Source: Acanthaster planci (lineage: Eukaryota; Echinodermata; Asteroidea; Valvatida; Acanthasteridae). From it: DNA of 64,000 bases. The DNA lies in contig NW_019091462.1 of NCBI RefSeq assembly GCF_001949145.1, positions 858,253 through 922,252 on the forward strand, in the 5' to 3' direction. How positions within the stretch are numbered: position 1 is the stretch's first letter; each line of letters opens with the position of its first letter. Position numbers and translations under genes: made by a program. Below are positions 51,001 to 63,151 of the stretch, piece after piece. The notes below the pieces were generated by a model, which searched no databases, was not told where the DNA came from, and worked only from the letters and a program-made list of their open reading frames with translations.

Positions 51001-54000
51001 CTCAAGTTTTTACCAACTGGACTTCACTGACGGTAGAAATAGGATGCGCCAAGATGAAACTTAGCTCTGTTATAAGAACTCTAAAGCTCTTGGTTGCATT
51101 TTAGTTGGATTTCACATTGGAAGCAAATGTTCTGGCCAACAGATAGGATCTGTGATCAAAGATGTAACTATCTATTGAGTTTAAAGATAGAGAAGAGGTG
51201 TGCAATATGTTATCTATCAAGGTGATCAAGACTTACGGTATGATAATGTCTTTCAGGAATTTAGGAAAGGGCTTGACGATCATAAGCACAAAGACCTGAA
51301 GAGATAGCAGAGGCATGCAGATGTTGTCATCCCCACAGCTATCTTCATATTGTTTACCCAGGTAAAGTATGCCGTCCTCAGCAGTCAGCTGCAAAAGAAC
51401 AACATGTCAATCAGACGGCCTGGTAAATGGCACATGCACTCTCAATAATCAACAGCATACTTTACATGATAAATGATTTGTGAGGAAAATATTTTTACTG
51501 GACTGAATTGAGTCATCAACCCGAGACTTCATGTAAATGAGCTTCCAGACCGAAGCTTTTCACTACTAACTGTGGTACACTACTGATGATTTCACACCTA
51601 TTTATCAAACACTGCAAAGTAAGTTCATTCTAAGAACTCTGAAATAGATCAAGTCACCATTGGTATTTTTTCAACACAGAGAGGGGCTGCCTTCTTCATG
51701 TAATTGCACAAATGTCAAGCAGTTGACTGTTGAGTGTAAGAAGAGACATCTTTTTACAATTGTGGGACCATATATCAAGGATGTTAAAGTACAAACCATG
51801 TTACGCCGATATAAAAACCATGTTTAAATAAATAGGTGTGTTTGTACCCCTCTGAAGAATGCGATGTAGAAGAGTGAGGCATAGCTGTTGACAAACTGGA
51901 AAGCAAAAAGCTTCATGATCAAGGCATCGTCATACTGGCTCTGGGTCCGATGATTCTCTGTCAACAAATAAATCAGCACTTAACAAATTAGTACTGCAAA
52001 AATACAACATGTGTTCGACATGACAAGAATAAGTGGCAGATTTCAGATGTTGTGTGTTGTGTTTCTTCAAGAGGAACTTTTCATCCTTAAAAGATGTGAC
52101 ACGCTTGATCTCAGTTTCCTTGCAAAAACTTCACCACGTAGATAGTGTTGTGAAATTACTCAATATGAACTGTTGATTGATTATTAGTTAATGATTATTG
52201 GTTCTTACTGGTATTATTACCTGACAGCGCACTCTGTGATTATTAGTTCGCTCACGCTGCATCTTTGCCACTTCAGAGTGCATTGACAGTGCACAGTTGA
52301 GTGCCACATGTAAACAGCGCGCACTTGCTTGATTGGTCGCACTAGCGCCCTCTTGCGATGAAGCGTGAGACATTAATGTTTGCTACGCTGCACGCTGTTT
52401 TGTTTGTGATTTATTAGTAAATGTTATGATAGAATGTTTTGTTCTTAATTCTCTGTAAAAGCAAGCCCAACCTGTATAAATAGCCCCGCTAGATTGTAGA
52501 TAGTGAGTTCGTGTTCTGACCTTGGACCCTTCAGATCTGTGCCCGGAATTAAACCAGCTGTGAAGTATAGATCTGTGTGACTGCCCTTTTATTTGCCCGT
52601 TTCGATGGCAAACCCTCGACACATTGAAGAACAATCGCCAATAAGAATTTTTTTGCGTTTATATCATCAAACAACACCTGCAACAATCATTAACCATTCT
52701 TACAACTAATGAATGTCAAGAATACAAGATAACTCTGAAAGTTTGTGGCGTGTAAGCATTCAATTTTAACGGGAAACCTCGTATCATTTTTGTTATTTTG
52801 ATATTAAATTCTTGTGAATATTCTATTTATGATATGCAAATAAACTATACCTATACCTACCAGAAATATCAATCAAAAGAGAAGTTTTGTCTGACTTACC
52901 CCAATCTGTCAACTTGTATGCGATGTAGTCATACAACTGAAAGAAAAATTGGACGAAATATCAATGATAACTATCAAGTCTGTGCGAATACAACCTGGTG
53001 TTGTTTAGGATGTGTAGGGAACAATTGATAACCTAGACAAAAATCGTAAGGCACAATGGCCACATAATCTACTCACTCTTCCTAAGATCATAATAGAGAT
53101 GGAGTTGAGAAGAGTGGCTGCAACTGTAGATAACAAGATCCTTGGCAGGGTGGAGGAATCTGCCAATAAGACTCCAATGATGACGCGATAGATGATAACA
53201 CCCAGTGCACTAGCTATGACAAGCAACGCCTGCAAGCACAGGAGAGATGGGGATATCTTTTAATATCACCCCTACAAAAAATTGTTCATGCCACAAATTA
53301 AAATGGGCAAGGACCAAATCATAGCTTCACTTTTGAAAACAGGCACAGTCTACAGTTGGAGAGACAAGAGGTTCTTTTTCAATGCGCAACTTCCTTGAAG
53401 GAAAAATTCCAACAATTCTCACCACAGGACAAAAATGCAATCTTACCATGAAGATGAGAATGCCAAAAGATGCCATGAACTTGAGAAATTGTTTGTAGAA
53501 TGGGTAGTACCAATCTGGCAGGCTGGACACAGGATCCTAAAGATGAATCAAAATGCAGCATTTGACAAAGCTCAAGCAACTAATTAAGAAACTACAAAAA
53601 TAATGAAAAAAATCAAATAAGTTTCTACATGAACAGAAGGATTTTGTTTAAGAAACAAAACTTATCAGTACAATGATTTCACCTGAAAGTATTACCAGCA
53701 ATTTGCTGGGAGGGTCTTACCATTTTCAAAATCTTGAAAAAAGATTACACCCAAACCATTAGAGTCTCATCTTCAAAGGACTGAAATTTGCTCCAATGTC
53801 CTTAAGACAAAGAAATCATTACCTCCCGTTCTTTGGTTCCATAAAATTCTGGGCGATCAGGCTCAGTAAAATGGTAACTGGACACATCCCACTCATAAGC
53901 CAAACGAGCATGTTTCCTCTTCCAGCATTCTTGGAAAAGAGTTCCTGATGGGGGAGATCACATCGAAAGATTGAATGAACCAAAAAACATCAACCAGTGA

Positions 54001-57000
54001 CACGACTTATATTGACCACAGATGAAAAGATTTTGCAGTATAGCAAGGCATGAAGCTCAGAGTTGTAGCTCATTTAACAAATGCAAATGCTGCTCAAAGG
54101 TTAGTTCATTATAAAACTGAAACAGATGAACTACATTAATTTTTCCACTGGCAAATCTGGAATGATATCTGTAAACTTACCCCAAAGACAAATGACGAGA
54201 GCAAAGTACGGCGTAACTGCTGAATCAAATGATTTCTGAAAGACATCTAGAATCTCAAGAGACTTATCAGCAATGCTAGAGGGAGAAAGAAATATAGATT
54301 TTATTAGAATGTTGAAGGTTTAATTAAGATTGTTCACTTCTCTGTCAATGGGCTTTAAGTTATTTCTATAAATCATAAAAAGGGGCTATGATAAGATAAC
54401 TCTGTATTATTAAAGAACGCATTCCTTGAGATTTGGGGGTCAGGAGACTCGACACCTGCCTTTCACATTGGTACTGCAACAAATTTACGATCACAACAGA
54501 TGTACTGAAAGAGAAAATGGGTCACAGTTGGGCAAAACGGCTGGATCCCTTTGTATTCAATGTTAGCTTGACTGTGATCTTACCTGCCAAAGAAGGAGTC
54601 TTCCTCCTGAGCACGTGCAGTTAAGTTCTGGTAGAGTAACCTGTCTTCTGTCCTGTTGTACAAGGTGATATTCTCTCTGACAGCATCAATCAATTCATCT
54701 CGCTGTCTGGCCATCTCAGCTAAGCCCTCATTGTATTCCATGTTGTCCTTGATGCTACACAACCAAACAAAGGATCAATGTTAATTGGACATTCAAACGT
54801 GTTTAAGTGAAGTAGTTTTGCAATATTATATTTGTATCAAACTATACCTTACATTCAAGATGCTTTAAAGACTATGTTTAAAGAGGGCATTTTGAAAGCC
54901 ATAAAATAAGCTACATATACCACAACTGTATTTTCTACTTGCTTCATCCTACAAAACAATTACAACAGAACTTTTAACAGAAAATTACAGTTAGATTTAT
55001 GACAGACTCTGCAGCCCTCACATAAAAAATCACATTTCTAACCTGAGATATAATCCATCGGCCCAGATAGCAATGCCAAGCAGCACAGGTAGCCAGAGAA
55101 GGCTGGCCATTTCACCAGCCCAGGCAAAGTAGAAGGCAATCTTCTCCCCAAAGTAGTTACGGATTTTCCAGAGAGGTTGGAACTTCCACCATCGGCACCA
55201 GGTTCTATGCAATGCCTGCAAATGGAATTGGAGAGACAAACAGTCTGCAGGTGTCAGTGCATTCATTAAGCTCTCATCCCCAAGAAATCTCCAACAAAAT
55301 CTTCCTGAATCTTCCATACTAAGAACGAATGCACAAAAATAAGATAAACTGTCTCTTAACCAGTAATTTTCTACAGCTTTTCAGGCAATTCTATAAGCTA
55401 TGGATGCCCTTCAAGTTACTGACCTCTCTAGGGTCAGAGTTGGGGTTGAAGTCTCCCCGCTCCTTGCTGAGACTTCTCTGTATCTCCCTTGTCTCCTCAT
55501 CTTCCTCCAATTCATAAGGAGATTCCTCATGCATGATGAATCTGTCTGTATAAACTTTCTTCATCAGCATAAATGGCAGACCTACCGGGGAATACAAAAT
55601 AAGTTGTTTGGCCGTCTTTAAAATTTACTTGGATGACGCAAAGGTATGAAGGACAAGATTAGCTCCATCTCAAGCACCTGAGACTTGCATCAGGTCATTT
55701 CGAATTGATGCTCACAATATTTACTAAGAACGAGCAAGCAACATAGTTAGTCAAGACATAAGCTGTTTTAACTACATGTACATGTACTCTGTAATCCCAA
55801 AAATGGAACTATTTCAAAGATGGATTTGCACCAGGGAGACGAAATTAATTTTGGATTTTGCCCTGCCTGACGTGTTTCCGCTTGAAATTGTTTGTGGTTT
55901 TTTTCACAAGCCTTCGGGACAAAACACTGAGTATACAGTGTTAAAATACATGTCGGGCAGGGGAAAAATCCAAATTAAAAAATGGAACATTCTAATAAGA
56001 GTACAAAAGAAAGTGAATTAAAAAAACGACAAAAGGTTACTTGAAAAATACGTTTAGCATTTTTCACTTGAATTCCATTGTCTCTGCTTGAAATAGTAAC
56101 TGGAACAAGAAAAAGAAACCTGAAGCAGGGGCGAAATGTTTTCAATAAAACACAAAACTAATCTTGCAACAGTTTAACGCAATCATGGAAATACTCAAAT
56201 AATTCATGCAAATGATCATTGGCTAGAAAGAACTTTGTAACAGCATTCCTTTTACAGACTTTGCAAGAATTTCTTAGATATTGTAAAAGGTTTCCTTCAA
56301 ACATACCAAATAGCAAACTATCAAAACATGCATAAGCAGAACTGCTGAAAAGGAACTCCGAGTACAGATGTGGGTGTTATATCTACCTTTCCTATGTTCT
56401 GGCATCAAACGCATCTTGGCTGTCAAAAACAGCAATTGATTAACACTATGCTCCAAAGACCACCTCGATATTAGCTCCATCACTTTTCTAAAGCAACAAA
56501 CTAAAGCTCCATTCAGCTTTGTGCCAATTTTTTTCACATCGCACGTGCCCACAGGGATCCTGAATGCTGAATAGAACTGTTCACCAGACACTTACAAAAT
56601 GCGCTTACAAATTTTAAAACATCCAAAAGGAGGGGGTATATTCCCATCCCTGACTATCACTACTTGTGACGTCACTTCAAGTCAACCTGTACTGGACTCA
56701 AAGAAAAGCTGCGATACCGTCTTGTTGAACCACTTACCTTTTCGTCTCATGGAGTCTCTGAAGTCAGTGTTCTCATCCCCTTGCTCTCGTACATCAATGT
56801 TGATCAAGATGTTGTGAACCTGGTTAACAAAAATAATAAAGAGTAAAAAAAACGGTTATAAACTCAAACAGAGCTGGCTTGGTCTTTACATTCAGTACAG
56901 CGTGCTTTGTACAAGAACGTGTGACATAACCTACCAGGAGTGAACGCAATGCTGGGGAGAAGAATGTATCTGGTTGGTCAATTCCCTTGAATACCGCCCT

Positions 57001-58065
57001 CTTCTGAACAATGAAGGGTGCACTCACAAAGTCAACTGCAGACCAAAATAAGAACAACAGATTGTTAGAATGTTACACCATTTGTAAAAAAGTCAAATCC
57101 CACACACATTTGCTTGCTGACTACAGTTGAGATTTTTGCCTCCGGTCTTTTTGTTCAAAGCACATCTGATACATTTTCTAAGCAATTTGAATGGACCACG
57201 AGCACAAAACACGGGTAAAACCAAATTTGAAATGATTGTTAAAATAATCCAACCTTCATCATCTGTTACAAAGAGAGACTTGAGTTGATCTAAGTATCCA
57301 TTCGCTTGCTTTGGGGGAATAGCTGCCTGCCAATGCATATAAAAAACAAAGAACAAAATATGAAGAATGAAATATTTCAACAGTCAGCAAAAAGAGACAT
57401 TTAAGGAAAATATTCATGAGTAACACAAGGATCCAGGACGTGCCCCCACTCACCTCAGTATTACCACTATGATCAACTCCCCCCTCCATCCCCTATGGGG
57501 ACTTGTCCCCCCCCCATTGCCCCCTCTGAGAAGAACCTGGCAAGGTAGGCATGGGGGACAACTCACCCCCTCTTCATGGGAACTCTTCATCAGTGCACAG
57601 AATCATTAAAGGTATGCAGTGTTTTTCACTTCTTACCCCTTCCAGAGGCATTTCCAGTTTAACCTCCTCTGCCTCGAGGCACATTCTCTTGAATGGACAA
57701 TGGATCAAGACATAAATCTTCTCTCCCATGTCCCTCTCTCTGATCTCCAGCCCTTCCTTCTCCCTGGCTGCTCTATGGAACCTCCTCCTCAGTTCCATCC
57801 TGTTCTTAAAGTCCTCAATGTCATCATTATCCTTAAAATCATTTTCATCTTCCTTGGGATACACCAGGATATAGTCTATCCTCTTAGGAATGATCGTCTG
57901 GGTTGCAGAGTTGGCCTTGCTGGGTGATTTTTTATCCTTGCGTTTCTTCTTCCTCTTCTTGGATTTGTATTCGGCTGTGCCGTTTTGCTCAAGTGATGGC
58001 AGTGGGCGAAGTTTGAGTGGCTTACCACCATATGTATCATCATAATCTGGGTACAAGTCGTCCAT
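48059..58065 (-). CDS. Anoctamin (TMEM16 family) membrane protein, complete
   Basis: Exons: 58065-57637, 57326-57254, 57035-56935, 56819-56738, 55581-55424, 55215-55043, 54754-54584, 54275-54181, 53944-53823, 53536-53447, 53229-53077, 52936-52900, 51957-51848, 51388-51237, 50904-50724, 50519-50390, 50130-49997, 49721-49641, 49266-48974, 48386-48059; 1,030 residues, all junctions in phase. Anoctamins are calcium-gated chloride channels or lipid scramblases with ten membrane helices. Signatures in order: RIDYILVYPK and AEEVKLEMPLEG (N-terminal dimer domain), IRNYFGEKIAFYFAWAGE (before TM1), CLWGTLFQECWKR, LYDYIAYKLTDWGENHRTQS, YASLFYIAFFRG, LGEFTEKTIQYGF (TM7), VDIRVDA (TM8) and YIIPDTPSDIS (TM10). 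Acidic residues matching the calcium site of TM7 and TM8 are present. Both ends carry lysine-rich runs (KSKKRKKKRKDKK and KKRKKKKLKKR), and the tail after TM10 is about 200 residues. I cannot assign a vertebrate ANO number; the dimer domain is of the ANO1-7 type rather than ANO8/10. Confidence 0.92.
52200..52623 (+). mobile_element. Solo-LTR candidate in an anoctamin intron
   Basis: The stretch has the plan of an LTR: a TG start (for example TGTGATTATTAG at 52235), a TATA box in promoter context (TATAAATAG at 52475-52483) and a CA end near 52,623. No primer-binding site or open frames follow, so it would be a solo LTR. I found no matching target duplication, so the 5' limit is approximate. 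It lies between exons 12 and 13. Confidence 0.4.
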
Positions 58066-60174
58066 GTTTTGCTGCCTGATGAAGAAAAAAATTTATTTTC
58101 TTTGTTGTACTTTTCTTTTAGCTTAGGATCAGCTATAAAGTTACATTAAAGAAAACAATGACAGTCTCAAAATCCACAACATCCTAGCAGACCTACCAAG
58201 TTTCACACATTTGGCATGACAGTCACCACTCTTTCTCACACTCACACACCTGGCAACCATTTTCTCACACCTGAGAGCCAGACCGGAAAAAAAAGCAATG
58301 CAATTGGCGAGTCTGTAAGTTGCATGGACGACTGCTGCCGCCTAGCCGCAATACAATGTGTATGTGAGTAGTATATGCACTACAGTGCACGCGATCACTA
58401 GATCTACATACATCTACGATGGATCGTACTTGATGAGGCTGCAGCTCTGTAGCACTATGTACGCTATTATAGAGTCAGTAACGTGGTCCTGTACACAGCT
58501 AAATTCGGTAAGAGTGAGTACGCCATGCGTTGTTTGAAATGAGAAGATGGATGCCTACACTATAATAATAATCAGAACAACATCATGGAAAAGAGATGAT
58601 GGACCATTTACACAAGTGACTTGGGACCCTGTTGTACTTTAAGGGCACCAGATCGCACAATTTTGAGCTAAAAAATGCTAAAGCTCCCATCATGGGAGGG
58701 AGGAACCCGCCTCCCACTCCCTCACATGGGAAATCTCACTGTTAGCTGGTCTTTGGCCTTGCATCTCTGTCCTAGTATTCTACTTGATTCTATTCTGTTC
58801 TTTGCTGGCAATTAGAGCAGACTCTGGAAGGGTAAGGAAGTTGTTTTTCCATTTTTTCCCCTCTTTTTAATTTTAACAAATGGCGTGGACAACGTGGCGT
58901 GTGGGCACAGTGGAACGTGGACCAAATGGGCAAAGTGGTTGTGGGCAAAGTGGAAAATGCATGAAATGACAGTAGGCCTAAAACATGATTTGGAGCCTAG
59001 GACAACAATGTTTATATTTTACTAAAAAGATGAAAATGCTTTGCTCCCAAACAATTGGTTTGTCAAAGTGTACAGGAACCAACCACAAACAGAATAGAGG
59101 TTATTAGGCAGAGTTGGAGGCTTTGTATCATTAACATTATATCATGTACTAGGACAGGCTTTTAAAAGGGAAGAGTTCCATATACGGACGTAATTATTCC
59201 CTAGAGTGACCTATTCCGAGAAAGCAAAAAATGTCCAGAAAAGTTCAATTTAGGAGGGAAAAACTATGTCTTTTACTTAGAAAATACTTTTCTCAGACCA
59301 GTCCCATAGGGTTTATGCATGGGGTGTCAAGTGGCGTCCGTATATGGAAGTTGGAACTCTTTCCTAGTTTAAAATAAACCTTGGTCATATTTGTGCATTG
59401 AAAAATGCATTCGATCATTGTAAATTTGTAGCCCAATTAGGCCTAAATAAAGCCCCCCCGAATGCCCACACACCAGCAATATTTGCCAAGTCTCATACAT
59501 TATTACATAATATAATATATAATAACATAATAATTTCAACAAGAAACGATGAGAAACTCATAACAATTTAACGTTAGTTCTCAACAAGTCAACAAGGTCT
59601 ACCTGAAGCGCATTGCCACGGGTGATTATAAACAAAACAGGGCAAGGCAGCTTGGTCGACTCAGAGACAATTTCCATGTCGGGATGCCAAGATTGGATAT
59701 CAATTACCATGGAACTCGCAATTAATCGATATTGAAAGATTCCAGATCCATGCCCACCATACCTGCTTAAAATTATTTAGAATAATTTAATTCTTCAGTC
59801 CTTCGGTGTACACAGGTGGTTCTCCGTCGACGTTAAATGCACATATCGAGCCTTGAGTTGACGAGGTACATGCGTATATATATATGCAGCTGGCTCTCGC
59901 GCGCGGGTCGCAGGCGCCAGTCATGGCAGGGCATAGGCCTGCACACACATCCCAATCCTGTTGCTAGGAGACAATTAATCAATCTTTTTGATTTTGGCAA
60001 ATTTCGTTATCAACGCATCACAGGATTGAAGATAATTTCAATGTCATTGACACCATTCCTTTCATAGCTTCATAAAACCATTATAAATGTAAAGGGAAAG
60101 AGAAATAAACCCAGACCGCGATGAACAGTAGCCTAATTCTTCATAAACCTTAAAGTGCCCGCACTACGTTTGTA
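58066..60174. other. Region upstream of the anoctamin gene
   Basis: The anoctamin 5' UTR and promoter should lie within about 58,066-58,500. No other gene could be supported. A fold-back element sits at 59,163-59,374. A short patch with repeated GTGGGCAAAGTGG-like units is at about 58,880-58,955. Confidence 0.5.
59163..59374. mobile_element. Fold-back MITE-like element, about 210 bp
   Basis: The left end reads TTTTAAAAGGGAAGAGTTCC followed by ATATACGGACG. The right end is its imperfect reverse complement: CGTCCGTATATGGAA at 59335-59349, then GGAACTCTTTCC and TAGTTTAAAA. The 15-bp core, TTCCATATACGGACG, is exact in both arms. The interior is non-coding. The superfamily is not clear. Confidence 0.6.
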
Positions 60175-60246
60175 GGCTCGTTGGTCTAGCGGTATGATTC
60201 TCGCTTCGGGTGCGAGAGGTCCCGGGTTCAATTCCCGGACGGGCCC
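60175..60246 (+). tRNA. tRNA-Pro (anticodon CGG)
   Basis: The 72-base gene folds into a full cloverleaf. The acceptor stem GGCTCGT pairs with ACGGGCC, with one U-G wobble. The anticodon stem CTCGC/GCGAG encloses the loop TTCGGGT, giving anticodon CGG, which reads CCG proline codons. The internal promoter A box (TGGTCTAGCGG) and B box (GGTTCAATTCC) are present, with no intron. CCA is not encoded, as expected in animals. Confidence 0.97.
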
Positions 60247-60253
60247 AGTTTAA

Positions 60254-60261
60254 TTTTTTTT
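60254..60261 (+). terminator. RNA polymerase III terminator of tRNA-Pro
   Basis: A run of eight T residues starts eight bases after the tRNA end, the standard Pol III stop signal on the coding strand. Confidence 0.9.
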
Positions 60262-62128
60262 ACAGCAAAATGTATGGGTTAGTATTTTTTTGCACCGTTA
60301 CAGCAATTAATTAAATATATACAACCTCTCCAAGTCTTCTTTTTATTTTTGTTCATGAGGGTTTGCAGCGGCGCGGCTAAGGTCGACGTTTGTGCAGTTT
60401 TTCTGGCTGTTCATATCTACATTGTTCTCCGTAGGTGTCGCGCTTGCTCTGTGTGGGCGAGCCAATGATCTCTCTACTAATACTGACAGCGCATGTAAAG
60501 TACAATGTACATGTACATGTACATCCACACGCTAAGTAACATCTGGGGACGAGCCGCGCACAAACAAGTGGCTGAATCATGGGTACGGGCCACTAATTCA
60601 AGCCTCGTTGAAAACAGTGTAAATTCAGCACTGTTCAGGGCCCAATAGCATGCACGCCAACATCCCTGAGATTTCAGAAACACAAATGAAATTATTGCCA
60701 AGTCCCTAATCTTTCAATTTCTTTTCAATTTTTTTGTGGGTTAACCAATTACATTTTTAATTATTCCCACAAAACAAAATCACCCACCGAAAAGTTATTT
60801 TTCCGAAGTCCGATTGCAGCGGCCATTTTTCGAATGGCAACCCTCAACTTTCTGGGGCACTTACGACCTTTTTCAACGGTAGTTTTAGCCCTTCTGCTCT
60901 CATATGAAAGCCCGGGAGTTGATCCTGGCAAGGATTTACATACTCTCACCATTTGGGGGGGCCAAACAATCTCCTTTTTCAAAAGATACTGAGGGGGGGG
61001 AACTTTTAATGCTAATGAGCTGGCCAGAAATTCTCACTTGAATTAGTGGTCTGAACCCTCACGGGCTCAGAGCCGCACTTGCGGTTCTGCATGGGCTGAA
61101 TGTGCAGCGCCCTCTGGAACTCACAGTCGTGGGTGCGTCCGTAAAATGCAAAGTGTCAGCGTCGGCCAACTGCTTTTGTAGAAAAAATCAACTTTTAGAA
61201 GATCTCAAACGCAAAGCCGATACAATGATATACTCCATAAGATATCTGATTAAGTGGAAGTGACCCAGAATACCTATGACGCTTTTCACATCAATGTTCC
61301 TCTCGAACGGACACATGTAAACGGACACAAAGTGTTCCGTGGTCTGAAGGGTTGGGATTGATTCATATGACCTTCACACCCGACCATGAACCCTATAGCC
61401 TTCCAGTTTCGACGTGAATAGATCAATAAATCTGGAAGAATTACAAGGGGAGTTGTGACCAGTAATGGTGCGGTGCGCTGTTTAAAAGTGAACAGGTGAT
61501 TGAGTCACCTCCACAACAGGATATGATCCCATTCCAGCTCGCTTGCAAACAGCTAATATCGTGGAAGTTCGTTTCTGTCAATTTACGTTGTATTTTCGGC
61601 ACAGTGCTATGCATGCTAATTTAGGCGGTGTTGAATGAAACGATTTTCAAAATTTCAGAGAAATCAGCCTTGCTTTTATTACAAAGCCTGTTTTATGATT
61701 ACGGAAGATATTCTTGAAAACTGTTTCCACCTTGTTATTAAAACAGGTCTGCAAAGAAATTATATTGTTGCTTTGATGTTCTCTACACTATTGTTTCAGT
61801 TTGAGGCCAGGCCAACATTTCTCCGACTCGGGTAACCATGTTGACACTTAAGCCTTATTATACAAAACACTTGATTTATAAAGAGGAGGGAATCTACAGA
61901 AAAGACACCCACATCGTGTTAATGAGAATTCCAGAAAACCTCAAAGGAAAATGGAAAATAGAATCAGATCAACAGAACCATTACAATGCGGACATTTTTA
62001 CTGCCATAAATTACTCGGTACAGCCTTGGCCACTTTGGGAAACAAGCACGAACCTATACCCTCTATTGGTGGTTTCAGTAGTGTTTAAAGGAGGAAAGAG
62101 ACGGGAGACGAGAGACATGTATACACAT
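60262..62128. other. Gene-free stretch downstream of tRNA-Pro
   Basis: No exon with credible splice sites or recognisable protein was seen. A direct run of ACATGTACATGTACAT occurs near 60,510. G-rich tracts lie near 60,950-60,995. The open frame beginning at 61,838 runs into a transposon at 62,129 and is not credited. Confidence 0.45.
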
Positions 62129-62328
62129 AATAGTGGCGTAACTAGAGCTAAATTTCGGGAGGTCACCCGGGGGTACACACATTTTTTCAAGGGGGCACTT
62201 CAAGAAAATATGCAGCTGCATCACAACGGACATAATTCAAAGATTTCAAATGGGGGACACCTGGGGGCACGGACCCCCTTGACCCCCCACCCACCCACCC
62301 ATACACCGCTCCGTAGTTACGCCACTGC
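62129..62328. mobile_element. hAT-like MITE, 200 bp, with perfect 8-bp target duplication
   Basis: Terminal inverted repeats AGTGGCGTAACTA (left) and TAGTTACGCCACT (right) bound the element. The 8-mer ATACACAT is repeated exactly at 62121-62128 and 62329-62336. Eight-base duplications and CAGTGGCGTA-type ends fit the hAT superfamily. It encodes no transposase, so it is a non-autonomous copy. Confidence 0.8.
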
Positions 62329-62754
62329 ATACACATCTTCGGCAGAGTCGTCACTTTGGGTAGATGCTTGTCTGAAAACAAAACGATGCAAGGTACGATG
62401 AGAATGTAAGCGTGCACTCTCTCAATTTCAGAGGTTTTTAACTCATACATTTTGTTTAATAACAATAACAAATCTTTTGTTATTTTTATCACACTTTCAC
62501 TATTGAAATATTACCAGAAAACTTTCTTCGAGATAGTTAGTAAATTCCTCAGTGCGGACCACCAATAAGACTAAAGCCTCTTGTTAGCCGATGTTCGATG
62601 ACTTATGACTACGGAAAGTACCGCCCAGTAAGCATCACTTGAGGTGAGTTATCGCTTCGTATTACGCCCAAGAGCCAGGTAAACAAAATACCACCAAACC
62701 TCCAGTCTTTCCCCAACCAAAGACGGACTGGAGACGTTGTCATGATGCCATGGT
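62329..62754. other. Short non-coding stretch
   Basis: No gene or repeat is supported here. It probably contains the 3' UTR of the minus-strand exon that ends at 62,755. Confidence 0.4.
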
Positions 62755-63151
62755 TCACCCGAAGGAAGTTGACCGTTCCATCGCGAGCTTTGCCGGGACG
62801 TGGCCTTGGGGCTTAGTGTAAGGGTTGGTGGCATTTGGATTCTCTTTCAGACAGTTACAAACCAGGAGGCTGAAGGCTTTTTGTTGCAAGTTTTTCCACG
62901 ATATGATGTTTCTGTTGGAAATGACGTTTCTAGAATGTTGATTTGATACCTGCATAATCACACCGTCACGCCCTCCTGTCCAACTGTAGGATTTGCCCTG
63001 TTTTATGTACAAATCAGAACGACGATCCCGCACATTATTTTCTATTTGGAACTTCCTGGTGCATTCGACGAATGAATCGGGATGTAACTGAGGACGTACA
63101 TCTAGCGTTGGAGGGGGGTATTCACCAACTTTTGTCCGAGTGTTAGTAAGC
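62755..63151 (-). CDS. Probable terminal exon of an unrecognised gene (5' part not found)
   Basis: An acceptor with a long T-run (TTTTTTTATAG) precedes an open frame of about 131 codons to TGA. The product starts LTNTRTKVGEYPPPTLDVRP and includes RKFQIENNVRDRRSDLYI and SYSWTGGRDGVIMQ, then ENPNATNPYTKPQGHVP near the end. Composition is ordinary for a soluble protein, with no membrane segment or cysteine pattern. The frame could instead splice out at a GTATCA donor after VIMQ, making the region up to LKEN intronic. I do not recognise the family. Upstream exons should lie above 63,152, partly beyond the window. Confidence 0.5.

Noticed and set aside
60761-60982. Minus-strand open frame of 73 codons near G-rich tracts
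   Set aside because: No acceptor, donor or family match was found.
61085-61110. CTCF-like core AGCGCCCTCTGG
   Set aside because: It is a short, GC-rich match with no supporting context; chance occurrence is likely.
61838-62401. Plus-strand open frame of 187 codons
   Set aside because: Its second half is the hAT-like MITE at 62129-62328, and the first half shows no domain or splice support.
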